A stretch of DNA of 64,000 nucleotides from Ciona intestinalis (lineage: Eukaryota > Chordata > Ascidiacea > Phlebobranchia > Cionidae): NCBI RefSeq assembly GCF_000224145.3, contig NC_020174.2, forward strand, positions 2,153,056 to 2,217,055, given 5' to 3'. Both the position numbers and the translations under genes were made by a program. Numbering within the stretch: position 1 is the stretch's first letter; every line of letters starts with the position of its first letter. Under the pieces are notes generated by a model. That model was not told the DNA's origin. It did not search any database and was given only the letters and a program-made list of their open reading frames with translations. This document shows, in pieces, positions 46,701 to 57,900 of this stretch.

Positions 46701-47029
46701 TCCAATAAGCCTTAACCTCATATCTATATGTTGTATTTATTTATTACCGTATAGTACTATCATAGTAACCTTATGCAAACTGTGTTATCTAGTATTAGAA
46801 CAACATTTTCGTAGTCAAGCGAAGATGTTTACTTTTAGCAGAAACGGACCGTGTTATCGAATGATTTTCTAATGCTATCGCAATTGTTACGTATACGCGT
46901 AAATACTATACCTAAATTTCACCAAGAAAAAAAGTAAACTGGGTTTAAATTTTCATATTATTTAACACAAGCCTGTAATTCAAAGTTGCGTCTAAACCAT
47001 GCAATAAGCAGTTAACTTATATATCCATA

Positions 47030-47398
47030 GTAGGTTAGGGGAAGATGGGACACCTTTTCATTCTATTTTCTCGCCCAACTTGGTAGTAAACAAAGAAAAT
47101 GGAAAGAATTATAAAAGCGTAACCCCACGACCCCCTAGACCGTTGTTAATTGTTTAAAACATGATCAAGACATTTAGACATTGTGTACTCAAGGTGTCCC
47201 ATCTTCCCCCACCCTACTGTAGTACTGTGGGGTAGCATGGTATTCGTTAGCGACCAAATCCCATATTTCCAGATCGTGTTTTGAACAATTGACAACTGAT
47301 TTTTAGAGTTGTGAGGATACGGTTAACTTAATTAGGTAGTTATTCTTTGTTGTCTAACAGGGAAGAGAAAATGAAAACGTGTCCTATCCTACTGCACT
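47030..47398. mobile_element. Two adjacent MITE copies, A type then B type
   Basis: The first copy has near-perfect 27-base inverted ends: TAGTAGGTTAGGGGAAGATG and CATCTTCCCCCACCCTACT. The second starts directly with TAGTACTGTGGGGTAGCATG and ends GTGTCCTATCCTACTGCACT. They share the junction TA, as expected when one inserts at the other's end. Confidence 0.9.
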
Positions 47399-47487
47399 AT
47401 ATTTTGCAACTATATTTTTTGGTATCTCCGCAAGTTTTAACTCTATCTTAGTTTTTTTTTTGCAGATTTGTAAAACCCTAACAATAT

Positions 47488-50400
47488 ATGATGCACGATT
47501 TGTCGTTGAATAATTCAAAGTTTGCGACAATACGTGGAATGAGACGTTGTAGACGAATGTCAACCATGGGACTTCCACATATCGACGCAAAAATGACAGA
47601 CAAGGAATTTAAAAGGCGTCTCAGCGCTGGAGAAAACTCCAATTTTCGAACAGTGGTCCGAGATGTTTTTCAAGAGCAAAAATTGGTAAGGCTTGATGTG
47701 AGAAACAATTGTAACTGTTTTTTTGTAACATAGTACTGTGGGGTAAAATGGGATACCGTTAGCACCCAAATTTAGTATTTTCTGAACGGTTTTAACAATT
47801 GACAACGCTCTTTTAGAGTGAATATTTTTTGTTAATCACCAAATGGGGAAACTGTTTCATCTTACCTCATCCATACCCATTTATTTGGTATATGGTAAAC
47901 AAAGCATATTATCGTATCCCACTGAAAGAAAAAAACAATTGATAAAATATGATTTGAAATTATGGGATATAATGGGACAACGGTATTCATCTTACCCCAC
48001 ACTAAAAATATACGTATTGATAATTGTGTCACATATGTGCGAGAAATATCTACATTATTTAATTATTTCCTTCTTTACGGATTGTAAAGGGAATTCCAAT
48101 TCAACCTACGGCTTTATTCTCCCCGTCAAAATTGAGGAAATCGTGTACACATCCTAAACACGAGAACAGGCGGACGCCAAGCCAGAGCCATCCGATCTCA
48201 ATCCCAGATGGACGGAAGAGAACTCTAGAGGAGAAAAAGAAAGAAGGCAATTGCGAAACTGGATCTCTCTTTTCCCTTTCCGAGGACTGCAACCATAATC
48301 ACGAAAATGATATATTCAGGTTAGTAGACACGTGACTCAGATTGATTTTATCCAGCTTAATAAATAACTTTAAATTTACTATAGCGTTTGTATACCCTTG
48401 TTTTGTTTGCCGTCGCCTTGCTGCGGGTGTCTTAAAAAAGTAGCGTCGACAGATATGACGTCAAGCGTGTTTTATATTTCTCAAACATTAGCTTAGATGT
48501 GGTTTATCCCTGTGTATGACGGTGGTGTATCTGTTAACGCCCACGGTGCATTACTAAACCGGTAGTTACACGTCAACCAGTCCTTTGTTTCAAGCGCTTC
48601 CGCTTATACTTTATTCGTTACGTATACATGTTATTACTACCACCGACTAAACAATACCTGACGTTACTTTATATTACCGGCTGTTGGTGCTGGTAACAAG
48701 TATTGTGGCAGAATAGGTTATCGCAGAATTGGAACTATTACTGTTTTAGTGTATCATACATAGGCTGGAGGGAGATGGGACATGTTTTTATTCTCTTTTC
48801 GCGTCGCGTTTAATCGTAAAAATGTTTACACTAGCTATAAAACCGTAGGCTCCAAATCGGTTTTAGTAATTTAAAACATTCATATTTCAAGTGTATTCCA
48901 TCTTACCCCACAGTATTGTACTCCATATACCGAGAGTCGTCGCAAATGTTTAATATTTTGATGTATGTGTACCTAAAGTTATAGTCGAAAGTGCGACGCG
49001 TAAATTGTAACACCTCGTGCCCGCAGTTTTATAAAGCCATGATGTAATTTTCTCGCTTGCTTTGACGCGGTAGGCGGCCACGGTTGCACTCTCCCTTGTT
49101 TCTGGCGATGCCATGCAGGGTCAAGGGGTCTCATGAGAAATCATAGGTTATTCCCTGTGATATACCGCGCCTGCTTGCCATATATCGCTCTTTTCTTTAG
49201 CGCTTTGGAAGAGAGAGGCTTTTTGCTCGGTCTGCTTATTCGACCTTTAAAGAAAAAGGCAGTTGTCGTCGGCTTTTGTCGTAGGATTGACAGCGGTATA
49301 AGCCTGTCCACGCTGCTGATGCCGCAGTATCTATTGTGTTTTATCCAAGGGTAGAACCGAGAGTGTATGGACGTTGTATAAAGGTTTTATGTGAGTTATA
49401 AAATGCCCGTTAATGTCGACAGTCTTCACACGATGGATTTACCAAAAAAGAAACACAGAAGAGATTCCGACTTCTCGCTATCCAAGTTGAGCAATCCATT
49501 ATCTGCATCTGTTGGTTCAAATAAAAGGAGACGTCGAAGTGATATTATACAAACGTGAGTTTCTTTTGTCACGATTTGCTAATTTACGTTAATTTGGGCA
49601 ATTAGCCTATTATGGCATTATTCTATTACGCCATTTACTTCCTACTTAATCTTTAAAATGTGTATGCCATTGACAAGGGCGTGTGTTTACAATTGCTTTG
49701 TTATTACAGACTCTCCGCCTGGCGAAACGACAGGAGCGCACCTATCAAAACATTACGGCAATTTTTAATGAAGAAATGTAAGTCTTTTAACGCTTATTGT
49801 GACCTAAATTGATGCTGACCAATTATGTCCACCGGTCTTACGCCGCAATTTCCTTTATTTCAGCACGAACGAATTTGTTTCGTCAATTTCTAAAAAAAGA
49901 ATACAGCGAAGAAAATTTGGACTTTTGGTTGGAAATTGAAGAATACAGAAAAGTAAAATCCAACAAACTACTTAAGGCAGCTACTATCATCTACGAAAAT
50001 TACATCGTAGTCGGAAGTCCGCGAGAGGTATACTTGTTTAATTATTCATATAGTACTGTGGGGCAAGATGGGATACGGTTAGTACCTGAATCCCATATTT
50101 CCTGATCGTGTTTTTAATTCTTGAAAACGCATTTTTTAAGTCGTATGTACAAAATCAAGCTAAAACAAGAGAATAAAAACAAGCCCCATCTTACCGCACC
50201 CTACTATGACACTTTAGTTTAATGTATATGACACCAAAGGCACCAAAATACACTAAGTAAACTGTGTATTATTCACTGTGTTGCTTTTGTACAATGCAAG
50301 ATGTGGTACAGCTGGCTAGCGTTGACAGGATGTATTATGTGATTAAGGAAACAGGTTATATCCGTTGAATACAGTTCAGTCAGCATTTGTCATATACTCC

Positions 50401-50813
50401 ATAAATAATACCAACTCCAACATACAATATCGATAATATGACTTTTTTCCAAGGAATTATCTATATTACACACGTAATTTACCAGCATTATAAAATTTAC
50501 TATTTTTATAAAACAGATAAATATCGATGCTGGTACACGAACTGCGATCGTAACGAGTATGAAAGATCCGGATGTTACTACGTTTGATCTTGCCCAAGCA
50601 AGAGTATTCCTCCTTATGGAAAGAGATTCATTCCGGAGATTTGCCCTGAAAGAATCAAACACTTCCCCTAGCAAAGAAAAAGCCCCAAAACGTGATGTTG
50701 CAAAGGAAGAAGCAGCAAAGAGACAAATTTTCAGCTCGGAAAACAAATCAAAGTTTTCTGATATAATTCACCCCAATATCACACAACGTCGGCGGACAAA
50801 GACTTCTGTTTGA
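47488..50813 (+). CDS. RGS protein E, long form with distal first exons
   Basis: Proposed exons 47488-47685, 48090-48319, 49710-49777, 49864-50027 and 50517-50813 encode 318 residues. The first two exons are basic (MRRCRRMSTMGLPH; DGRKRTLEEKKKEG) and end in phase 2 (ATATTCAG/GTTAGT), which joins exon 49710 in frame. This repeats the design of gene D. The RGS domain follows: LFRQFLKKEYSEENLDFWLE, GSPREINIDAGTRTAIVTSM and VFLLMERDSFRRF. The C-terminus ends RRRTKTSV, whose last four residues fit a class I PDZ ligand. The join between 48319 and 49710 skips the proximal first exon at 49403. The RGS exons are certain and the distal exons are inferred from phase and composition. A MITE complex (47732-48000) lies in the first intron. 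Confidence 0.75.
47732..48000. mobile_element. MITE complex in the RGS-E long-form intron
   Basis: Starts TAGTACTGTGGGGTAAAATG, runs through B-type core words to TGTTTCATCTTACCTCATCC, then shows another partial copy with ATGGGATATAATGGGACAAC and CATCTTACCCCACACTA. This is probably a nested or rearranged pair. Confidence 0.7.
48456..48463. promoter_or_regulatory. Palindromic CRE upstream of the RGS-E proximal first exon
   Basis: Perfect TGACGTCA about 940 bases before the ATG at 49403. Confidence 0.4.
48764..48920. mobile_element. MITE upstream of the RGS-E proximal first exon
   Basis: Left end AGGCTGGAGGGAGATGGGAC, right end GTATTCCATCTTACCCCACA. The core is diverged. Confidence 0.75.
49403..50813 (+). 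CDS. RGS protein E, short form with proximal first exon
   Basis: First exon 49403-49554 codes for 50 residues with PKKKHRRDSDFSLSKLSN and NKRRRRSDIIQT, ending in phase 2 before GTGAGT. It continues with 49710-49777 (LSAWRNDRSAPIKTLRQFLM), 49864-50027 and 50517-50813, giving 226 residues. LSAWRND is nearly the same as LSNWRND of gene D, and TLRQFLMKK is identical, showing that D and E are the closest pair in the cluster. Exon lengths 68 and 164 equal those of gene C. As in the other copies, the SEEN and REIN asparagines that contact G-alpha are kept, so a working GTPase-activating protein is expected. Confidence 0.9.
50051..50210. mobile_element. MITE in RGS-E intron 3
   Basis: Left end TAGTACTGTGGGGCAAGATG, then AGTACCTGAATCCCATATTT and CCTGATCGTGTTTTTAATTC; right end GCCCCATCTTACCGCACCCT. 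It starts only about 20 bases after the donor of the exon ending at 50027. Confidence 0.85.
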
Positions 50814-51917
50814 ATCCAAACATTGAAATTGATTTTATTTATTTATTTATTTATTCCACTTTACTGATTTGTTCTTGTACACTGTCTTCAGCACTTTGAT
50901 TCCTTTACTTTGATTTCACGAGGACATATTTTGCGGCCGCGGTTCTTTATTACATGATTTATCTCGCCGGTCGAGATTGGACAATTTGAAAATGTAATCC
51001 TGTTACATATGTCACATTTTGTTGTTGTTTATTTGAAGAACACAATACATGTTCGTTTACTGCGTTTGTTATAAAGTGAACTCTTTTTACCTCGCCGTAA
51101 TATTATGTTGTATATTATAAGATCCTACCGACAAGGCGCCTGGAATTTAGACATGAAATTACACAATTTGGTCAAATTTAAACACAAAGGGGTCGCGTTT
51201 ATTTAAAATCTATTATGACCAATATTGTATTTGTTAAGGCATTTTCGGCAATCATTACTATAGATTATTGTTGACTGTGGTTATACATAATCAGCCTTGT
51301 CCTTTCCAAACCAATTGAATGTTATTTGTACTACCACACGCTGAGCATGGAGTTACAACGCTTAACATAATATCATATAAAGTTAATGTAAGTATAAGAG
51401 CTCGGTTATCACAACATACTACTTGAACGCTATTGTTGTTACACCAAATCGAGAGTGTGCACAGAATAAAAGAACGTAAGAATAATATTAAACGACTTAT
51501 AGTTATTATTCTCTCGAAACCCTTAAGCACGTGACAGAACGTCAATCACGTGGATTAGAAACTAATCCATCAGCTAATTGCATCGTATTTTTCACTCTCT
51601 CATTTTAATTGATACCAATTTATATAACGGTACCTAATTATTATGGATTATAGACAATGGATTTTAACATTTTAAACGTCTTGTGATTTTAATTATTTCA
51701 AATGCTTTGTAATGGAAAATTATATTGGACGAAATTTAAGATATTTAGATTTAACCCGACATATAGCATGCAGTACGTAAAGTGTAGCTAACAAAATAAA
51801 GTGTTCTGCTGGTGCAAATCTAAGATGAGATCATTTTGGTTAAAGCTAACGCATTGTATTTTGTATATGTTAGAATTGGGCGTAAATTTTGGAGTTGTGC
51901 CAACATTGAATGCATTA

Positions 51918-52371
51918 CCTTGGGGAAAGATGGGACACCTTAAGCACACAATTAACAACGGTCTATGTGGGAGTCGTGAGTATACGGTTATACAATTCAT
52001 CGAATGTTAATTGTTTGTTTAGTGGCCGGCACAGTGGCAAAGTGGTTAGCGCGCTTGCCTGCCTGTAACACACCGCCAGAGGTAATGGGTTCAAGGCTCT
52101 TCGCTGCTGCTACCATTGCGGGCAGTCCTTGGGCCAAACACTTAACGATAATTTGAACAATTCCGTGTCATTAATGGACCAAAATAACAACCATAAATAA
52201 TATAAAAAATACCCACAAAATTTAATTACCTACAAAGTAACATAGATGGTAACTCGTATGCTGGTACGAGGTGTATGACTGTCGTTTTCTGGCCACGAGA
52301 GAATAATGTGGTTTACATTCATACCACCAAAACCAAATGAAAGGTGTCCCACCCCCTACTATATACAGATA
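51918..52371. mobile_element. MITE interrupted by a tRNA-derived SINE
   Basis: The MITE left part runs from CTTGGGGAAAGATGGGACAC to CGAATGTTAATTGTTTGTTT. A SINE then occupies about 52022-52315, and the MITE resumes at ACCACCAAAACCAAATGAAA and ends GTGTCCCACCCCCTACTATA. The word ATTGTTTGTTTA/CTACCA is split by the SINE, so the SINE is the younger insertion. Confidence 0.88.
52022..52315 (+). mobile_element. tRNA-derived SINE inside a MITE
   Basis: Head GGCCGGCACAGTGGCAAAGT GG (A-box region), then GGTAATGGGTTCAAGGCTC (B-box-like), a diverged body, and a tail region with GTGTATGACTGTCGTTTTC and GTTTACATTCAT. It is nearly full length. Confidence 0.88.
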
Positions 52372-54291
52372 TCGGCGTATTTAACAATTTAAAATATATG
52401 GGGAGCGACGAAAGCAAGATCGACAGCGCCATCATACGATAGGATTTCGCAAACCGGCAACCTATAGTGCTCAGCACAACAGCGACTGCGGTTGCTGGTC
52501 TGTAAATAAAAAGTTGAGCTGTTTTGATTTAGATAGGTGTTACTACTGCGTAATCAAATGAATAAAGTAAAGTACTGTGGGGCAAGACGGGATATTGTGA
52601 GCACCTAAATCCCACATTTCTAATCGTGGTCTAAACAATTAGTAATGTTATTTTAGAGTCGCAGGGCTACGGTTATAGAATTCTTTATATACTCTTTGTT
52701 TACTACCGAATTAAAAGTCCCATTTTACGCCAGCACCATACCATATTTTGCTTTGAAGTGTAATATGTCTGTGCGACATGTGATGCTAAAAATAACAGTT
52801 TATGATCAGTATTATTCAATTACATACGCGTCGGAGAAAATGTTTATTTGGAAAGCTGCAATTACTAGAACATTATATTTGTGATGATAAAGTTCTTTGA
52901 ACTAGCTGTAAAACGTAACCCATATCAAAAGTATAGGTCTATATACAGAAAGTGCTGATTAAACACACGATTAAAGAGAACGCGGCATTTTTGGTGGTAT
53001 GTGACAGCGTTAACTAGAAAATAGCATTACGAACACAGTTCCTCGTATAGTGTGTTGACACCAAGCGATGGAAAGCTTTGGAACCACGAGGTATACACAG
53101 TGGCTTCCAGTTATGTAGAATATGAATTCTGTATAGCTTTAAGTTCTAGGAAGCAACCAAGCGTATTTATACTTGTGTTTTCCAGACGTAGAGAGAATTG
53201 ACAAATACAAATCTATTTGCCTAATCGTGCATATCGAGCGGTGAATTTGGATCTAATACAAAATACATGCGTTTCACTAAACCGTTGCGAACTGCTGTTC
53301 TGATGCTTATTTTGCCATCAATTAGCTTCTGAATAGTTTTGCCCGTGAAGTAACAAATTGTTCCCATATAAAGTAATGTATATTACACGTTATATGCTTT
53401 GATACATCTTAAAGTTCGTGACGTTGATTTGGCGACCCATTTTAACTGTTATTTAATAACACTCAAATTGTTGGTGTATTGCCAATTTTATCGATTATTC
53501 AACTAAATCAAAAACTCAAATAGCGTCCCATTTTTGATTTGTGACCCCGAGCACTGTACTATTATAAAAACAAAAACATGTACCATCTTACCCAATTAAA
53601 TATAGATGTGCGGTGTATATTTCATTGTCATTACATTTTTGCTCGTGTGGTTTGACTAATCTTAATCTAAAACCTGTGGTTTCTGTAATGGGCTGATGTT
53701 TTCAAAGACAATTGAATATCGTCTAGTTACAAAGCGAAAGCGCTACATTTGTACATTTTATACGACACATTTTTCGAACACATTTTTGCATTTACACTAT
53801 ACATTTGTTTATTAGTTACTGCGGTTTTCGTAATTGGCCGGTATTTCCCGAGACAATCAAATACCTTCGGGTGTAGAAGCGAAAATGCACTACATTTTTG
53901 CATTTGATAGAATTTCGTCTGAAGCCAAAGGCGAAATGATTATTATAGTGCGGGCGGAGTTTTCAATTCAGACACCGCAATGCTGTTTCTGAAGTAGTTC
54001 GGTTTGGGCATTGTAAGGAAAGAGAGAAACTTTATAGAGAGTTTTGTAATCTAGTAAAAGTGTGTAAATAGGTAATAAAATCAAGCAGTAGTTTGTGCAA
54101 AGATTTCGCGCGGAAAAAAATTAAACTTGTTTACAAATATAATTTTAGCATAAATATGATAAACTGTATATAAGTTAAGTTGACTTTTGTGTCGCTATGA
54201 GGCCACTTGTTTAGATTACGTGCTAAGAAAACGCGTCATGCATGCGTAAGGAAATGTGAACTGATATCACGAAAAAGGCAAACAGAGTATG

Positions 54292-54299
54292 TGACGTCA
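54292..54299. promoter_or_regulatory. Palindromic CRE upstream of the GPCR gene
   Basis: Perfect TGACGTCA about 600 bases before the start codon. Confidence 0.4.
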
Positions 54300-54902
54300 A
54301 TAAACGCTTGGCACTTATCAGTGAACGTACTACACGTACCTGAATGGGAATTAAGTTATAGAGTGGATTAATTCAATAGCACGTGTAGTCTAGCCGACAA
54401 GGCAGCAGGCCACGGGTGGTTAGCTATACCGTATAGTAGGATAGTTAAATATATTGACAGGTATTTTTCATTTGAAATGTAATATGGCTGCTGCTTATTT
54501 AAACGACCAGTTGAAACTGGTTTCTTTTAAAAATATAAACAATAATATAGCTACTAGGCAGCGACTGATAACGCCGGAAATTATGCGGCGTTGCAGTTAG
54601 TTTTGTACTACGTTGTACCAAAGTGCGACCGCTAATAGACTCTTTGTGTCCTGTATTATGTGCTAAATGCGTGACCAAACACATCACCGCACTTAAAACG
54701 CATCAACCGCGTTTAAATATTCAAGCCATTGCTGTTTAGGTTAACCTACATAGCATTATGTATGGAACTATAACATTTTGTGGCTTTAAATATTCTGTGC
54801 CTAAATTTATCAGTATACTATATAAATTAAATTATAACAGTATACTTCTTAATTAAGATAATCAAGCTTTTAGATAGGGTAATTGTGTTACATTGTGTTA
54901 CG

Positions 54903-57900
54903 ATGAGTGTGTCTTTACAATGTAGGCACTGCTTTACTGTGGATTTCTTTCCCTTCTGTGAGGCAATTACACCGAAAACACATTTGCTGTTGGCTAAGCA
55001 ATGCGTGCCTTGTTCCAGTGCTTTTAAAGCTGGCGTTGCCGCGACTGTCAATGGGTCTGTCATTCGTATTTGCAATCCTAATTTAAGCACCTATCCATTG
55101 CCCTTGTCAGACTGCAGTCAGTGCAATAAACTACTCCTAAACGGTATTTTGTCGTACATAATTATAGTTTGTGTGTGTACAGTTGTAATGAACGCGTGGT
55201 CAGTTTTTGTGTGGTTACATGCGAAGCGCCGACGGCCTCAAATCTACCTAAAACTTTCGCTGACTGTCTCTGATTTACTGTTCGGTGCAATTGTCTTGCC
55301 GGAAGCAATTTACAATTTAACCTACACATTGTATAGTGGCCACACGGAGTATTACGACTTCTACAAGATAACAGATCGGTCGCTGGACCCAGGAAGCTAC
55401 TGGCAAAGTTGGGAAGCATTATTCACACCACCGCATGCCAAGTTTTCCTTCGCGATAATGTTCATTTCTCAAGAAGCAAGTTTATGCAGCATATTGCTTT
55501 TGAACATTGACAGGCATATTGCTATTGCCAATGGCATCCGATATGCAAACATTATTACTAACAAACGATGCTTTATTATAGTTGGCGCAATGTGGGTTGG
55601 TGTTATCGCTGTGGGTTGTCTTAGCACATTTTTAATGAGCGACTACCTGCTGTTTCGGATCAAACCCTCCGCTCTGTTTTTACCCATGCCCAATCCTATT
55701 AAAGCGAAACACTACATACATATGATGCTGCTGGCTGTCATACCAATGTCCGTCGTATTCTTATTAAACGTTGGTGTGACGGGTTACACGTATTACAAAT
55801 TGAACGCAAGATCAGAAACAGTGCCGTACACAAACAGTGGCAGACATGGAAAAAGGAAATCGACAGTTGCTTCGTTATCTGAATCAACGATGCTATCCGC
55901 AGCAGAATCAACTGTCTTTATGGTTTTGACAGACCCAGATGGAAACACCATCGGCGTAAACGAAAATATTTCATCCCCGACAGGTTAGTATGGAATTATA
56001 CGTATGGTAGCGTGGGGGAAGATGGGACACCTTTAGCACATATTATCAAAATATCCTGAGCGTGTTCTAAACAATTAACAACGGTCTATGGGGGTTGTGA
56101 GGATACGGATTAGTAACTATTTAATTTTTCTTTGTTTACTACCAAATGTGACGACCAAGAAAATAGAATAATAAGGTGTCCCATCTTTTCCCACACTACT
56201 ATAGTACTGTGGGGTAAGATACTATAATACTGTTAGCACTTAAATCCCATATTTGTTGATAGTGTTTTGAACGTTTGGCCAGGCTCTTTTGTTGTCGTGA
56301 AGATATCATTATAATTTTGAAAATATTCTTTGTTTACTACCAAATGGGACGTGGAAAGAGAATGAAATCGTGTCACATCTTTCCCCAACCTACTATATGT
56401 ATGTCTGGGTAACGAGGTCACATTTTTGTATTTCTAATGTATTGTATTTTCCATGGATGGGATCCCATGGCGAGACACCAGGGGGGACCTGTAGCTGTTG
56501 TTTACATCACAAAACATTTATCATTTTGTGTCACAACAAAAACGCGCGAATTTTTAAAATACTTTTTTTGGTTTTTTATTCATGGATTAATTTCATATTT
56601 CTGTTTTATATATATATAGTAGGGTGCGGTAAGACGGGACATATCCAAATTCCTGCTGTTGTGAACAATTAATAACGGTCTTTGAGTCTTTGGGATACGG
56701 TTTAATATTTTAATACCATTTGTTTGCTACCACCAAACGGGACGATAAAATGAATGATAAGATGTCCTTTCCTACTCCACTTTACTATATTTACTTCCAT
56801 ATGCGTCATTTTAGTCACAACGCTCAACAATACTTTAAACTTTGGAGCCTGTCTGGCATCTAATACTCGGAAGTTTGAGTAATCGAATTGTCCCATTCAA
56901 AACTTTTGTATTTTTGTATACAGATGGTGACAATGTATTTTCCTCAAAACGACAAAGAAGTGGCTGTTGGGGAAGTGACGTCAGTGAAATCCAAGTATCC
57001 AGCAGCAAAGGGGATATTCAGTCTGTTGGACAAAACAATTCTTTTTCAGAAACAAAACTCACTCTAAAACCTGATAATTTATCCCAAACATCGCCGGGTG
57101 TCATCAGTAACGCGCATGCGCCGAATCGTGCAAATGATCATCGGCAAGATGGTTCGAGTCTTGTCACACATAGGTTGAACTCACATACATCTTCAATACT
57201 ACCAAACTATAATTCGTCTCCGCGACAGGAACAGCTGTATGGCTCGACCTCCAAATTAAAGAGGAAACGTAGAAAGGTAATATATTAAATTCAATATTCA
57301 AGTTTCCATTTTAAAGAGCAATATTAAAATGGTCATCACATATTTATATACATTGATGCACATCCTACTAGAGATCAAACCTAGAGAACCTCGTATCTCT
57401 ATAGGTCGTGATTGATGTAGCAATATGTACACATGAGAGCTGATTATGTATAAGGTACTGCGCGAGTTGTAAGTTCAAAGTAGAACAATTGTAACCTTTA
57501 TTGTCCCCAGCTACTAACCTCTTTAACCTGAGTGCCGGGTTTTAATTGGTGCTTTATTTAAATCAGTGTTATATCAAGGAAGATTGCCCTTTAACCACAA
57601 TATGACTCAAATACGCAATACGCAAATCAGCCACTTGTCATAACATTATAAAATTTCCGAAAAATAATAACTTATTCAAACCGTAGCCTGTACCATATTT
57701 TTTCTACCGAAATTGTGACATGACCAGTCACGGGCCAACCGCACATGTTAAACATATGCTATACATTTGACGCAGTTTAGCCTCTTTATTTATTTAAGCC
57801 TTCCGTATAAACATATGGATTTTAGTTCCATGTAATCGGGAAACCATCGTGGTTTTCTTATAAATTATGCATTTGCGCGTTCGCTTTGTTTAAAAAAATA

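Larger units (their letters stand above)
43317..47487. other. Spacer between RGS-D and RGS-E
   Basis: About 4.2 kb without a supported gene. The part 44.4-45.5 kb is richer in G, C and CpG and has an open frame of 104 codons (45150-45464, plus) without a recognisable domain. It may be a regulatory block. Two adjacent MITE copies lie at about 47030-47218 and 47219-47398. A palindromic CRE lies at 44172-44179. Confidence 0.5.
50814..54902. other. Spacer between RGS-E and the GPCR gene
   Basis: No gene supported. MITE copies are at about 51918-52371 (with a SINE inside), 52570-52735 and, partial, 53520-53607. A palindromic CRE at 54292-54299 lies about 600 bases before the GPCR start. The rest is AT-rich with moderate CpG. 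Confidence 0.5.
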
